From an uncultured Clostridium sp. (GTDB lineage Bacteria > Bacillota > Clostridia > Lachnospirales > Lachnospiraceae), in NCBI GenBank assembly GCA_900551135.1, contig URUX01000036.1, positions 1 through 17,489 of the forward strand: a stretch of 17,489 bases of DNA. The letters run 5' to 3'. The position numbers and the translations under genes are program-made. The notes under the pieces are model-generated. The model made no database searches, was not told the origin of the DNA, and worked only from the letters and a program-made list of their open reading frames with translations. Each line of letters opens with the position of its first letter. The first letter of the stretch is position 1. Positions 1 through 7,741 of this stretch are shown piece by piece.

Positions 1-514
1 CCTGCAGTTCATTGCTGGTAGAAGTTTTATTCACATATTTTTCGCTATAATCACTAAAATAAATATCTAAAACTTCGTCTAAAACTTCTCTGGCAAACCC
101 TTCTCCTTCCGAGTTTACAGACTGGAATGAAACAATATAGGTAGTTGGTACATATGTATACTCTTCTCCTGATTCCAGCATCGCTTCTTTCCTGGCAATC
201 TCATCCTCATCCGCCACTTCTTTAACAGACAATCTGGAAATCAGATTATCCAGCGAGTATTCCCCGGGGTCCAGGCCCAGATTCTCAATAACTCTGGCCA
301 TAATCGAGGAGGACTTAATCTCGCTTACATCCAGAACGGTCCCGGCCGGTGTCAGTCCTGTAGTGGAGTCAATACTGTAATTGATTACTGCTGATGCCAC
401 ATAGGTCTGTGATGAGGATAAAAACGTATGAACTCCAATCGTCAAAGCAATGCAGACCGTAATGATGAGTGGAAGCCATTTTTTAATATATCGTGATATT
501 TGAAACTTTTTCAT
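1..514 (-). CDS. Wzz-like polysaccharide co-polymerase (N-terminal part, cut by window edge)
   Basis: About 171 residues are visible; the C-terminus lies beyond base 1. The protein opens MKKFQISRYIKKWLPLIITV, a short basic segment followed by a membrane helix at about residues 13-33. An extracytoplasmic domain follows, with the strand-rich start YVASAVINYSID and the helical stretch VSEIKSSSIMARVIENLGL, as expected for chain-length determinant (Wzz/PCP) proteins. Such proteins set the length of exported polysaccharides or act as tyrosine-kinase modulators in capsule systems. It resembles the protein encoded just upstream (533-1912) in the same segment (SAVINY...SEI...IMARVIE against SATITLNY...SEI...VIARAIE), so the two look like tandem paralogues. 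The ATG at 512-514 lies 18 bases after the upstream stop, which fits one operon. The second transmembrane helix and any kinase domain cannot be seen. Confidence 0.75.
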   Translation of the reverse strand, partial: MKKFQISRYIKKWLPLIITVCIALTIGVHTFLSSSQTYVASAVINYSIDSTTGLTPAGTVLDVSEIKSSSIMARVIENLGLDPGEYSLDNLISRLSVKEVADEDEIARKEAMLESGEEYTYVPTTYIVSFQSVNSEGEGFAREVLDEVLDIYFSDYSEKYVNKTSTSNELQ

Positions 515-532
515 ATTTGCTGCCCTCGTCTC

Positions 533-1912
533 TTATTGGTGATTTTTCTTTTTCCGGCTCGGAATTGCAGCAACGGTCATGAAAACATTCAGGGCTAATA
601 TAAAAAGTGCCGGAGTCATGACCCATACTGCGACTCTTTTTGCAAAAGAGGCTTCCTGTATATTGCTGGAAATGCATTTATTCAGCTTTTCGTCCGAATA
701 TTCTCTGGCCAGCTGCTTTGCTGACGCTGCCAAATCCACCGTATCCTTCCAGATTTCCCCAATCATTCGATTGACGTTTTCATTTTCTCCGCTTTCACTG
801 GAATTCTGCAGAGAAGAAATAATGGAGTGATTGGTTGAAATCTGTTTCAGGTATTCTGCCGATTCCTCACTGTATGACTTTGCTTCCACAGACAGCTCAT
901 CGATTCCTACTTTTGTCCGCCCCATATAATACTCTCCATCTGTATCCCAGGTAGGAACCAGCACCACTCTGGTCATTTCCTCCGAATACATGCTGATGGC
1001 CGTATTTCGAATATTATAAGATGCTTTTACTTTTTGATTGTCAAAATCCATCAGCCGGTTCTCATAGTTCAGCCTTCCGATATATTCGGCCGGATTTTTG
1101 GAAATCCCATTTTGGAGCAGGTATGCTTCCAGATTTTGTTTAATCTGTACTTCTTCAATATTTTCTGCCTTTGCTGCCAGCGAAAAAAAGTTTTCCCCAT
1201 TGCTTCCCACGAAATTGGAGTATTTTTCTGCATATTCATACATATAATTCTTAATCAAATCCACCTGATTGAACAAGTGTTCTGCAATATCCAGATAATC
1301 CATGGTCTGCAAATCTATTTCCTGATGAATCAATGCATCTAACGAGGAAAAACTGTCTGTATATTTTTCAATATAACACTCTTTATATGCATCTGCCACC
1401 AGTTGTACCACATTTTTAGCGTCCAAATGTTCTGTTTTGCTATTTGCCTGAAAATGCAGGTAAAACTCGGTTGCAATATGGTATCCCTCCTCATAACCCG
1501 AGTCTCCCTGGACCGTTGGACCTACGGAAAGACTGGATGCCAGCTGGGATGGCGTTACGTCCTTTAAAGCGACTTTTTCAATTGCCCGTGCAATGACTTC
1601 ATCGCTGAGGATTTCCGACATATTAAATCGCGTGCCATTGGCGTTTTCCCCTGCTGAGGCTTCTGCATAATTCAGTGTAATAGTGGCAGAAGCAGAATGA
1701 GTTTCATTTTCCAGGCACAGGGAAACAAAGACTGCTGTAAAGACCGCCCCTGCTGCCAGCGTCCACCAGTGGAAGCGGAGTACTTCCCGAATGGCTTTCT
1801 TTAAAGCGCCCCATGTATACTCTCTTGATTTTATATATCCTGTCAAAAAAGCCAGAAAGAAAAGCAGCGCTACTATTAAAATAAATAGTTTTTCAATTTT
1901 TGCAACTGTCAC
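533..1912 (-). CDS. Wzz-like polysaccharide co-polymerase with an extra N-terminal membrane helix
   Basis: 459 residues. A GTG start is chosen because GGGAGG lies 8 bases upstream. There are three likely membrane helices: residues 8-26, 50-68 (WWTLAAGAVFTAVFVSL) and 428-450 near the C-terminus, followed by a basic tail (PSRKKKNHQ). The region between the last two is large, hydrophilic and mostly helical, as in Wzz/PCP proteins, which form rings in the membrane and control chain length of surface glycans. No Walker A or kinase motif is seen. Family members usually have two membrane helices flanking the external domain, so the first helix is an addition. Its neighbour at 1-514 is a paralogue. 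The position at the end of an operon with a flippase and transferases supports a role in assembling or exporting the same polymer. The family assignment rests on topology and the SATITLNY-type start of the domain. Confidence 0.72.
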   Translation of the reverse strand: MTVAKIEKLFILIVALLFFLAFLTGYIKSREYTWGALKKAIREVLRFHWWTLAAGAVFTAVFVSLCLENETHSASATITLNYAEASAGENANGTRFNMSEILSDEVIARAIEKVALKDVTPSQLASSLSVGPTVQGDSGYEEGYHIATEFYLHFQANSKTEHLDAKNVVQLVADAYKECYIEKYTDSFSSLDALIHQEIDLQTMDYLDIAEHLFNQVDLIKNYMYEYAEKYSNFVGSNGENFFSLAAKAENIEEVQIKQNLEAYLLQNGISKNPAEYIGRLNYENRLMDFDNQKVKASYNIRNTAISMYSEEMTRVVLVPTWDTDGEYYMGRTKVGIDELSVEAKSYSEESAEYLKQISTNHSIISSLQNSSESGENENVNRMIGEIWKDTVDLAASAKQLAREYSDEKLNKCISSNIQEASFAKRVAVWVMTPALFILALNVFMTVAAIPSRKKKNHQ

Positions 1913-1928
1913 AGCACCTACCTCCCTT

Positions 1929-2960
1929 TTAGTAGCGTTCTACATCAATAATCACCAGTTCCGGCTGGTTATTGATTCTGAAATAACTTTCATTGCCGAT
2001 TCCGTTGCTGACAATAAGCGGACTGCCAAATATCTCATACTTTCCGGAAATATATGCATTGGATTTTCTTTCTGGAAACCAGCCGTTTCTTCTCTCGTAT
2101 AAGCCCCCGATGCCCGGAATCCGGATGCTTCCTCCATGGGTATGGCCGCACAGCGTCAAATCCGCCCATTTTCTTTGCTTCAGCACCTCAAAAATATACG
2201 GTTCATGGACTGCCATCAGTTTAAAATGTTCCGGTTCTTCCGTGATAAACTGATTATACTGCTCTTCATTATACTGCCAGAATGCAGAAACATTCGAGGT
2301 TAACACACCGTGAATATCTATCTGGCTGCCATTTATTTCTACGGTATCCGTCTCATTCCAGAGAACGTGAACCCCTGCTGCCTCCAGCTTATCCCGAAGC
2401 GTATCTTCTCCCTTTTGCTGAAACAGCCCCACATCCCTGGTTCCTCCCGAATATCCCAGGTATCCGTCAATGTCTTCCAATCCCATATGAATCCCAAAGG
2501 AATTCATGGTTTCATTATTTCCGTAAATGTAATAAACCGGAACAAATGAAGTCAGTTCCCTGCACAGCGCCAGAGCATTCTCTGCAGCACCTTCTTTATG
2601 TTCCTCCTGCTCTATCATATCTCCTGTCATAATCACAAGATCCGGCTGCAGTTCTGCAATTCTGTCTGCCAGATCTCTGTTTTCCTCTCCGAACGCAGAA
2701 TCATGGAGATCAGACAGCTGAATTACCCGAAACGGATGTTCCACCTTGGATGATCCGATCTGATAAAATGTTTCCCGGAAATTCTGGTTAAACGAAATGT
2801 TTTTGAAAAAAACGGTTCCCAAAATTGCTGCAAAAATTGTCAGCAGTCCTGCACATACGCCAACCATCCCTCTCCAGGGATTCCTTTTTTTCTCTTTTCT
2901 TTTTTTTCTTCCCTTTTCCCTTTCCAGAAGGGTTCTCTTCCCCTTTTTCAGCTTCTGCAA
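1929..2960 (-). CDS. Membrane-anchored calcineurin-like metallophosphoesterase with altered GNH motif
   Basis: Up to 343 residues. After a Lys/Arg-rich start there is one membrane helix (residues 32-52), then a metallophosphoesterase domain predicted outside the membrane. The metal-site motifs are in order: SDLHD (D84, H86), TGDM (D114), GNNE (147-150), VHEP (H252) and GHTHGG (H273, H275). This is the YkuE-like class, which acts on phosphodiesters or lipid phosphates. The usual GNH[DE] motif reads GNNE here, so the normally catalytic histidine is replaced by asparagine. The start is uncertain. The longest frame begins with a TTG at 2960 without a clear ribosome binding site and overlaps the previous gene by about 170 bases; an ATG at 2867 has GGAGAGGG immediately before it. 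A one-base slip in the A-rich tract (2885-2907) would instead join it to the upstream gene. Stop is 16 bases before the next start. Confidence 0.8.
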   Translation of the reverse strand: MQKLKKGKRTLLEREKGRKKRKEKKRNPWRGMVGVCAGLLTIFAAILGTVFFKNISFNQNFRETFYQIGSSKVEHPFRVIQLSDLHDSAFGEENRDLADRIAELQPDLVIMTGDMIEQEEHKEGAAENALALCRELTSFVPVYYIYGNNETMNSFGIHMGLEDIDGYLGYSGGTRDVGLFQQKGEDTLRDKLEAAGVHVLWNETDTVEINGSQIDIHGVLTSNVSAFWQYNEEQYNQFITEEPEHFKLMAVHEPYIFEVLKQRKWADLTLCGHTHGGSIRIPGIGGLYERRNGWFPERKSNAYISGKYEIFGSPLIVSNGIGNESYFRINNQPELVIIDVERY

Positions 2961-3216
2961 AGCTTACTTTTACCTTGTATCCTGCGGCAAAGGATACGGC
3001 CTCTTCAAACGTTTCCAGATGGGATTCCTTTAACGAAGATACGGAAACATCTGACGGTACCAGAATCAGCGCTGTATCTTCTGTTATCTCTTTCAAAGCA
3101 AATGAGTCTAACCGGCTTAAAATCGCTTCGTCTGTCAGTCTGTTTTTTAAGCGGCGGACAGACAGTTTCCATATCATCTCTCCTGAAACATCTTTGTTTT
3201 CCCTCTTATTTTCCAT
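2788..3216 (-). CDS. Small protein with DnaA N-terminal-domain-like fold (possibly the front half of a frameshifted fusion)
   Basis: 142 residues from the ATG at 3216, chosen for AAAAGGGG 6 bases upstream; a longer start at 3246 lacks this. The start overlaps the upstream stop by 11 bases, suggesting translational coupling. Residues 15-87 follow the pattern of DnaA domain I: a Trp-containing first helix (IWKLSVRRLKNRL), a second helix, a beta hairpin (DTALILVPSD), a helix starting SLKESHLETFEEAV and a last strand (KVKVSF). The usual second Trp is absent. Lys-rich residues (99-111) follow. The final 30 residues look random and read over the phosphoesterase's membrane-helix region in another frame, so the natural C-terminus is doubtful. 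DnaA domain I mediates protein-protein contacts; there are no AAA+ or DNA-binding domains, so this is not a replication initiator. Assignment is by pattern only. Confidence 0.6.
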   Translation of the reverse strand: MENKRENKDVSGEMIWKLSVRRLKNRLTDEAILSRLDSFALKEITEDTALILVPSDVSVSSLKESHLETFEEAVSFAAGYKVKVSFAEAEKGEENPSGKGKGKKKKKREKKESLERDGWRMCRTADNFCSNFGNRFFQKHFV

Positions 3217-3970
3217 AAGCTGCCCCTTTTGTGCGAATTGGTTCATCTGTTTCTTTTATTTCTACCGCCTGGGAATGGACTACTTGGGTATGGTTCACAG
3301 TCTGAGCGCTTATTACTTGTTCATCCTCTTTTTTATTTTCGTCTAACAGCTTCATTGCTTCCCTGGAAAACACATCTTCCAGCCGCAGCGGCATTTTTTC
3401 CACCAGTCGCCCAAATTCATTATAATTCTCAATTAATGCCGCCTGTGTCTGGTTTAATGCATATAAATAATCCTGTATCCTCTGCTTGGCCTGTTCAAAC
3501 TGACGCACATTTTCCTCTCTCTGGATCTGAAGTTCTGCTTCTGTATCAAACCGCAGGGCTTCCGCTTCCTGCTTTGCGTCTGTTACAATCTTCTCTGCAT
3601 CATTTTTGGCCATGGTAAAATACCTGGAGACGGTATCGTAATTCATTTCATATTCTGACAGTTTCTTTTCCAGAGTCTCGATCCTGTCCTGTTTGTCATC
3701 TTCTTGTTCCGCCTTTACCTGTCCCTGCTCTTTATACTCGTCAAACTGTCTTTCCAGTTCCGCCTTTTCTGCCTTGGCCTGTTCCAATGCCTTCTGCAGT
3801 TTTCTGACCGCTTCCTTTTCCTGATTGGTCTTTTCCCTCTCCTTGTTTACCTCTTCTATATTCTGTTCCTTCAGCCTTTCTACTTCGTCCAGCAGATACT
3901 CAATGTACTCCTGATCCTTTTCTTCCTCTCTCGCTCTTGAACCACCAAATATTTTTGAAAAAATACTCAT
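3206..3970 (-). CDS. Coiled-coil protein, DivIVA-like
   Basis: 254 residues with an AGGAGG site 9 bases before the ATG. No membrane helix or signal peptide is seen, so it is likely cytoplasmic. A short N-terminal segment (MSIFSKIFGGSR) could be a membrane-touching amphipathic piece. Residues 15-100 and 105-170 are almost continuous charged heptad-like sequence, the second including AKNDAEKIVTDAKQEAEALR, which resembles the repeats of DivIVA/GpsB-type proteins. The C-terminal 50 residues are polar and likely disordered. DivIVA-like proteins mark cell poles or division sites and recruit wall-synthesis enzymes. The place between a glycosyltransferase and the DnaA-N-like gene suggests a scaffold positioning the polymer machinery. 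Coiled coils are easily over-assigned, so the DivIVA link is an inference. Confidence 0.6.
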   Translation of the reverse strand: MSIFSKIFGGSRAREEEKDQEYIEYLLDEVERLKEQNIEEVNKEREKTNQEKEAVRKLQKALEQAKAEKAELERQFDEYKEQGQVKAEQEDDKQDRIETLEKKLSEYEMNYDTVSRYFTMAKNDAEKIVTDAKQEAEALRFDTEAELQIQREENVRQFEQAKQRIQDYLYALNQTQAALIENYNEFGRLVEKMPLRLEDVFSREAMKLLDENKKEDEQVISAQTVNHTQVVHSQAVEIKETDEPIRTKGAAYGK

Positions 3971-4012
3971 AATCTTCTTCCTCCTGATTCCACGTTTTCA
4001 GATTCATGGTTT

Positions 4013-4990
4013 TTATTCCGTACCTTCTAATTGCTCAATTCTTTCCAATATTTTCAGCGGGGTAAAATAATCCTCTGTTCCATAATCTGCTTTTCCCTCT
4101 TCCTTTATAAATTCGAGATCCAGTTCCTCCTCAAAACCGATGATTTTCATGTACCGCGGATCATAAAACGGCATATTTTTCAATTTATTATTGGTCACCA
4201 GCTTTTTTCCAAAGGAAACTGCTTCGCATGTCCGAAGCGTAATCCCTGACTGTCCTTTTCTCACTACCTCGACAATACAGTTTGTGTTATAGGCAAGCTG
4301 CAATTCTCTGGCATAGGAAATCACCTGATTGTAGGTAACTCCCAAAATCGCCTCCTGATCTTTCTTTTTTACCCCGGCGATCATGAACCGGCAGTTTGGG
4401 CAGCCATTGGAAATTGTCCTGAATATTCTTTGAAGCATACCCAGGCGCGTTCCCCCGTACCCTGCAAAAAACGCGCTGCTCCTGTCTTCTTTTGCTTCAT
4501 ATACGAAGTCCGGCACCGAGAATACCGAATATACGTACTCCATTCCATAACGCCTGCAGTCTTCCTGGTCAAATGAAAAGACAATATCAAACAAATCTCT
4601 CATCCCGACTGCCCGTGCAGCAGACCCATTGCTGAAGCTGTCAAAAAAGATAAGGCAAAGCTTCACATTTTTATGCTTCTTTTTAAACTCTTCCAGCTGC
4701 TTCCTGTCAAAATAGTATTTCAGCATCCCATTTACAAATAAGACCATGTATTCTTCTTTCTCATCAAAGGAATACTGCTCCAGACCGTACCGGTTTTTCC
4801 AGACGGATTTAAAAGGAAGAAACCAGTGCCGGTTAATACGGTTATTAAAATGAAGCTGTTCTATTTTTTTCATCACTCCTGCGGCCCGGATTCTCGGAAT
4901 TTCTTCCACATCATAATCCGTTGTCCGGAACAAATCCTGAAACATCTGTTGATACAATTCATTTTCATCATCAATGATTAAATACTTCAT
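4013..4990 (-). CDS. Putative GT-B-type glycosyltransferase
   Basis: 325 residues with GGAGG 10 bases before the ATG. No signal peptide or membrane helix is seen, so it is likely a cytoplasmic or membrane-associated enzyme. The N-terminal half has alternating strands and helices (YLIIDD, YMVLFVNGML, KLCLIFFDSF). The C-terminal half carries KGQSGITLRTCEAVSFGKKL at residues 245-264, with E256 in a position like the conserved glutamate that contacts the nucleotide-sugar ribose in GT-B enzymes, followed by LVTNN. This signature occurs in a group of poorly studied capsule and lipopolysaccharide transferases of about this size. Donor and acceptor cannot be told. It sits between the flippase and the coiled-coil gene, in the same operon, and likely adds a sugar to the repeat unit of the exported polymer. 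Confidence 0.65.
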   Translation of the reverse strand: MKYLIIDDENELYQQMFQDLFRTTDYDVEEIPRIRAAGVMKKIEQLHFNNRINRHWFLPFKSVWKNRYGLEQYSFDEKEEYMVLFVNGMLKYYFDRKQLEEFKKKHKNVKLCLIFFDSFSNGSAARAVGMRDLFDIVFSFDQEDCRRYGMEYVYSVFSVPDFVYEAKEDRSSAFFAGYGGTRLGMLQRIFRTISNGCPNCRFMIAGVKKKDQEAILGVTYNQVISYARELQLAYNTNCIVEVVRKGQSGITLRTCEAVSFGKKLVTNNKLKNMPFYDPRYMKIIGFEEELDLEFIKEEGKADYGTEDYFTPLKILERIEQLEGTE

Positions 4991-5010
4991 ACAGCTGATG
5001 CCTCCAGATT

Positions 5011-6558
5011 TTATCTTTTTTCATTTCGTCCCTCTTTCAAAGAAGCCGCCATGTTTTTCAGGGTCTTTTTTAAAACTGCAAACTCTTCTCTCTTTAATGA
5101 CAACAGTAAAAACAGGCAGTTCGGAACGATTATGCACAAAATCCCTCTTCCCAGCAGTTCTCCTATCCCTTCCCAGGAACATATGCTGCATACCCATTCC
5201 GTCAGCACGCAGGCGCCTGCGGTTGCCGCTGCATATTCCAGAAGACTTTTTATAAACGGCGCCATACTGCACTGAAATAATTTTTTATGAAGCATCCGGG
5301 TCTGCCAGGGGTATGTAATAACCAGCAGGGCCAGAATAGTGGAAATCAAGACCCCGTACAATCCAATTTTTTGAATCAGAATCACATTGGTCACCAGGTT
5401 AAACAAATTGGCGCAATAGGAACGCCACAAATCCTCCCTCCATAATCCGGCCGCATCTTTGTAGGTACTCTGCACCGTTTTTAACTGATGAACATAAAAA
5501 TAAATGCAGAAGCAAATCATAATATTTCGGTCCAGAACAAATTCTTCCCCGGCCCAAATCCGGATAAATGGCTGATACAGGCAAAACAGACATACCGTAC
5601 ACCAGCCTACCAGCCAGGCATTGATATAAGATAAATTCCGATAGTCCCGATAGTTTTTTTCCGGGGTTTCCAATACAATGCTGTTTCCCACTGAGGATTG
5701 GACAGAACCATATATGGCAGTTAAAATTCCCGCCACAGAATTCATCACAAAGTAGTAATTATTATATTTTGCAAGAGCCACCAGCCCCAGAAATCCGGAG
5801 ATCACAATACTGTCAACCGAGTTGTATATCAGCGCTGTAATCTTTACCGCCAGCAATGCTTTCGCTTTTTTTATAATCTCTTTCCGGCACTCTTTATCTA
5901 CCTGTCCTCTGCATACATACTGAGGAAAAAAACGGTCTGCCATTCTTGCCGTAATGAGATTGGTGATAATCGTAGAAACCGGAAGAGCGGCTGCATACAG
6001 ATAATAGTTCCGAAACAGCAAAAGAACCAGCATCTGGAATCCGCCCTTGGCCAGTTCCATCCGCAGAGAAATCTTTGCTGCAATATCATTTCTCTGCTGG
6101 GCGATTAAAATCACGCCTTTGTATCCGCCAAACCAGTAGCTGCAGACCGTATTCATCAGATAGATGCAGAAAATCAGATGAAAGTCTGTATCATCCGGCG
6201 TTGTCCCGGAAACCAGCTTATTCAAAAAAGGCAGAGTACCGATTCCCAAAAGCAGGATACTGCTTCCGATATACCAGTATATTTTCCGAAACAGCTTTAG
6301 GAGTGCACATACCATATCCGTATCATGAAAAGCAATCGGTTTATACATGCTGTAAACAATCGCTGACGTAAACCCCAGTTCTGCCAGGCTTAAAATCCGC
6401 AGAACCGATGTAAACAGGCTGTTTACCCCCAGATATTCCGCCCCCATGGTATGAATCATCACCGTTTTTACAAGGAAGGTATTGCCTATCATCACAAAAC
6501 GTCCGATAAAACTCCAGGATGCGTTTCTAACCGCATGGACAATTCGCTTTTCAGCCAT
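5011..6558 (-). CDS. Wzx-type oligosaccharide/polysaccharide flippase
   Basis: 515 residues with AGGAGG 9 bases before the ATG; the start overlaps the stop of the upstream transferase by 8 bases. The protein is hydrophobic throughout with roughly 12-14 predicted membrane helices, and begins with VHAVRNASWSFIGRFVMIGN, typical of the polysaccharide transporter family in the MOP superfamily. TMGAEYLGVNSLFTSVLRIL and the nearby LAELGFTSAIVYSMYKP (about residues 38-75) are characteristic of Gram-positive Wzx-like proteins. These flip undecaprenyl-linked repeat units from the inner to the outer face of the membrane. Together with the two Wzz-like proteins it suggests a Wzx/Wzy-style route, although no Wzy polymerase is seen in the window. 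Length is normal for the family. Confidence 0.9.
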   Translation of the reverse strand: MAEKRIVHAVRNASWSFIGRFVMIGNTFLVKTVMIHTMGAEYLGVNSLFTSVLRILSLAELGFTSAIVYSMYKPIAFHDTDMVCALLKLFRKIYWYIGSSILLLGIGTLPFLNKLVSGTTPDDTDFHLIFCIYLMNTVCSYWFGGYKGVILIAQQRNDIAAKISLRMELAKGGFQMLVLLLFRNYYLYAAALPVSTIITNLITARMADRFFPQYVCRGQVDKECRKEIIKKAKALLAVKITALIYNSVDSIVISGFLGLVALAKYNNYYFVMNSVAGILTAIYGSVQSSVGNSIVLETPEKNYRDYRNLSYINAWLVGWCTVCLFCLYQPFIRIWAGEEFVLDRNIMICFCIYFYVHQLKTVQSTYKDAAGLWREDLWRSYCANLFNLVTNVILIQKIGLYGVLISTILALLVITYPWQTRMLHKKLFQCSMAPFIKSLLEYAAATAGACVLTEWVCSICSWEGIGELLGRGILCIIVPNCLFLLLSLKREEFAVLKKTLKNMAASLKEGRNEKR

Positions 6559-7741
6559 ATCGTCCGCCCTCCTTTATTTTTTCCAGAATGAGTTTTGCAA
6601 GATATTCGTCTCCCTTTCCATCTTCACAGAATCCTGTCCTTTCGAAAAACCGGCTGCACCGTTCTTCATATTGTTCTGAAGAAAAGCTTCGGATTTCATT
6701 CCAGAGAGTCTCCTCATTACGGCAAAATGCTGTCGGCATCTCTTCTTCTGTAAAAACAATTCCTCTGTCATTTTTTATATACTCTTCAAAATCCGGTGTA
6801 AACAGAAATACCGGCTTTTTCGCTAACATTCCATCAAAGATGACTCCCGAATAATCGCTTATCAGCACATCTGCTGCAGCAAGCAATTCTGTAACATCCG
6901 GATAGTCTGATACATCTGTTTCCTGCAAGCCGCTGTTCGGAACTTTTTCACCGGAAAGGTTGGGATGAAGCCTTAATAAAAACACAAACCGGCTCTTTCC
7001 GCACATCTTTTTCTCAGCCAGTTCTGCCAGACATCTGGAACGGTCAAACTGACAGAGTTCTGCAGAGTTACTGCCTCTGAACGTCGGCGCATACAATACG
7101 ATTCCCGCATCTTCTGCGATACCGTACCGGTTTCGGATATGTTTCCCGGCAGCCTCCTGCCCATGGATAAGCGGCGCACATCTGGGAACACTGCATTTAA
7201 TTACCGGACCATCGTACCAGTACCGGTTTTTATATTTTTCTAATCGGAACTCATTATTTGAATACATTAAATCCGTTTCCCTGGCATCTCGTATAATCCT
7301 ATCCTTATATGACTGGGGAAGTTTATCCGCGGCATCCGCCTCATTTTTCTTTAGCCCCAGACAGGAATGCCATGTCTGGATATAAAACTGTTTCTTCCGC
7401 TTCAGCGGCCGGTAGGTACTCTTTATATTATCCACCCAGACTGCTGCCGTAGCCCATTCATACATCGCCAGAAACGACTTGTACCGGACTACCCGGACTC
7501 CGGTTCCAATCATTTCCATATCCCGTTCCGGATGCTCTGACATCCATACCAGATTCAACCCCTCCTGCCTCCGGAGTTGTTCACAAATATATTTGGGATC
7601 GTCTCCATATCCTTTTCCTCCAAAATTGTCAAAAACAACCTTGTTTCTGCAAATTGGAAGAACTCTGCACAACCATCCAAATCTTTTTTTCACTGCAATT
7701 TTTCTGCGGATTCTGAAACACATTTCTTTTATCTTTGTCAT
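6551..7741 (-). CDS. CDP-glycerol glycerophosphotransferase family protein (TagB/TagF-like)
   Basis: 396 residues from the ATG at 7741. Motifs of the family appear in order: QTWHSCLGLKK (H125), YAPTFRG (217-223), LRLHPN (H259) and LISDYSGVIFDGML (293-306). These enzymes transfer glycerol-phosphate or ribitol-phosphate from a CDP-activated donor to a lipid-linked acceptor, building teichoic acids or phosphoglycerol-decorated capsules on the inner face of the membrane. The reading frame is open further up, to an ATG at 7795 and a TTG at 7807. I prefer 7741 because MTKIKEMCFRIRRKI is the usual basic start, AGGTGGG precedes it closely, and its ATG overlaps the TGA of a leader ORF. It is the first substantial gene after the riboswitch and terminator, so its expression should depend directly on c-di-GMP. 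The enzyme class is certain; donor and acceptor are not. Confidence 0.88.
   Translation of the reverse strand: MTKIKEMCFRIRRKIAVKKRFGWLCRVLPICRNKVVFDNFGGKGYGDDPKYICEQLRRQEGLNLVWMSEHPERDMEMIGTGVRVVRYKSFLAMYEWATAAVWVDNIKSTYRPLKRKKQFYIQTWHSCLGLKKNEADAADKLPQSYKDRIIRDARETDLMYSNNEFRLEKYKNRYWYDGPVIKCSVPRCAPLIHGQEAAGKHIRNRYGIAEDAGIVLYAPTFRGSNSAELCQFDRSRCLAELAEKKMCGKSRFVFLLRLHPNLSGEKVPNSGLQETDVSDYPDVTELLAAADVLISDYSGVIFDGMLAKKPVFLFTPDFEEYIKNDRGIVFTEEEMPTAFCRNEETLWNEIRSFSSEQYEERCSRFFERTGFCEDGKGDEYLAKLILEKIKEGGRYG

Noticed and set aside
2885..2907. -1 programmed ribosomal frameshift joining the DnaA-N-like and phosphoesterase frames
   Set aside because: The second frame is +1 relative to the first, so a -1 shift would not connect them; only a +1 shift, loss of one A or gain of two would.
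3217..3246. ATG at 3246 as start of the DnaA-N-like gene
   Set aside because: It increases the overlap with the upstream gene and lacks the AAAAGGGG site found before the ATG at 3216.
2282..3346. Plus-strand open frames opposite the phosphoesterase and coiled-coil genes
   Set aside because: They mirror well-supported minus-strand genes, have no ribosome binding sites and encode no recognisable domains.
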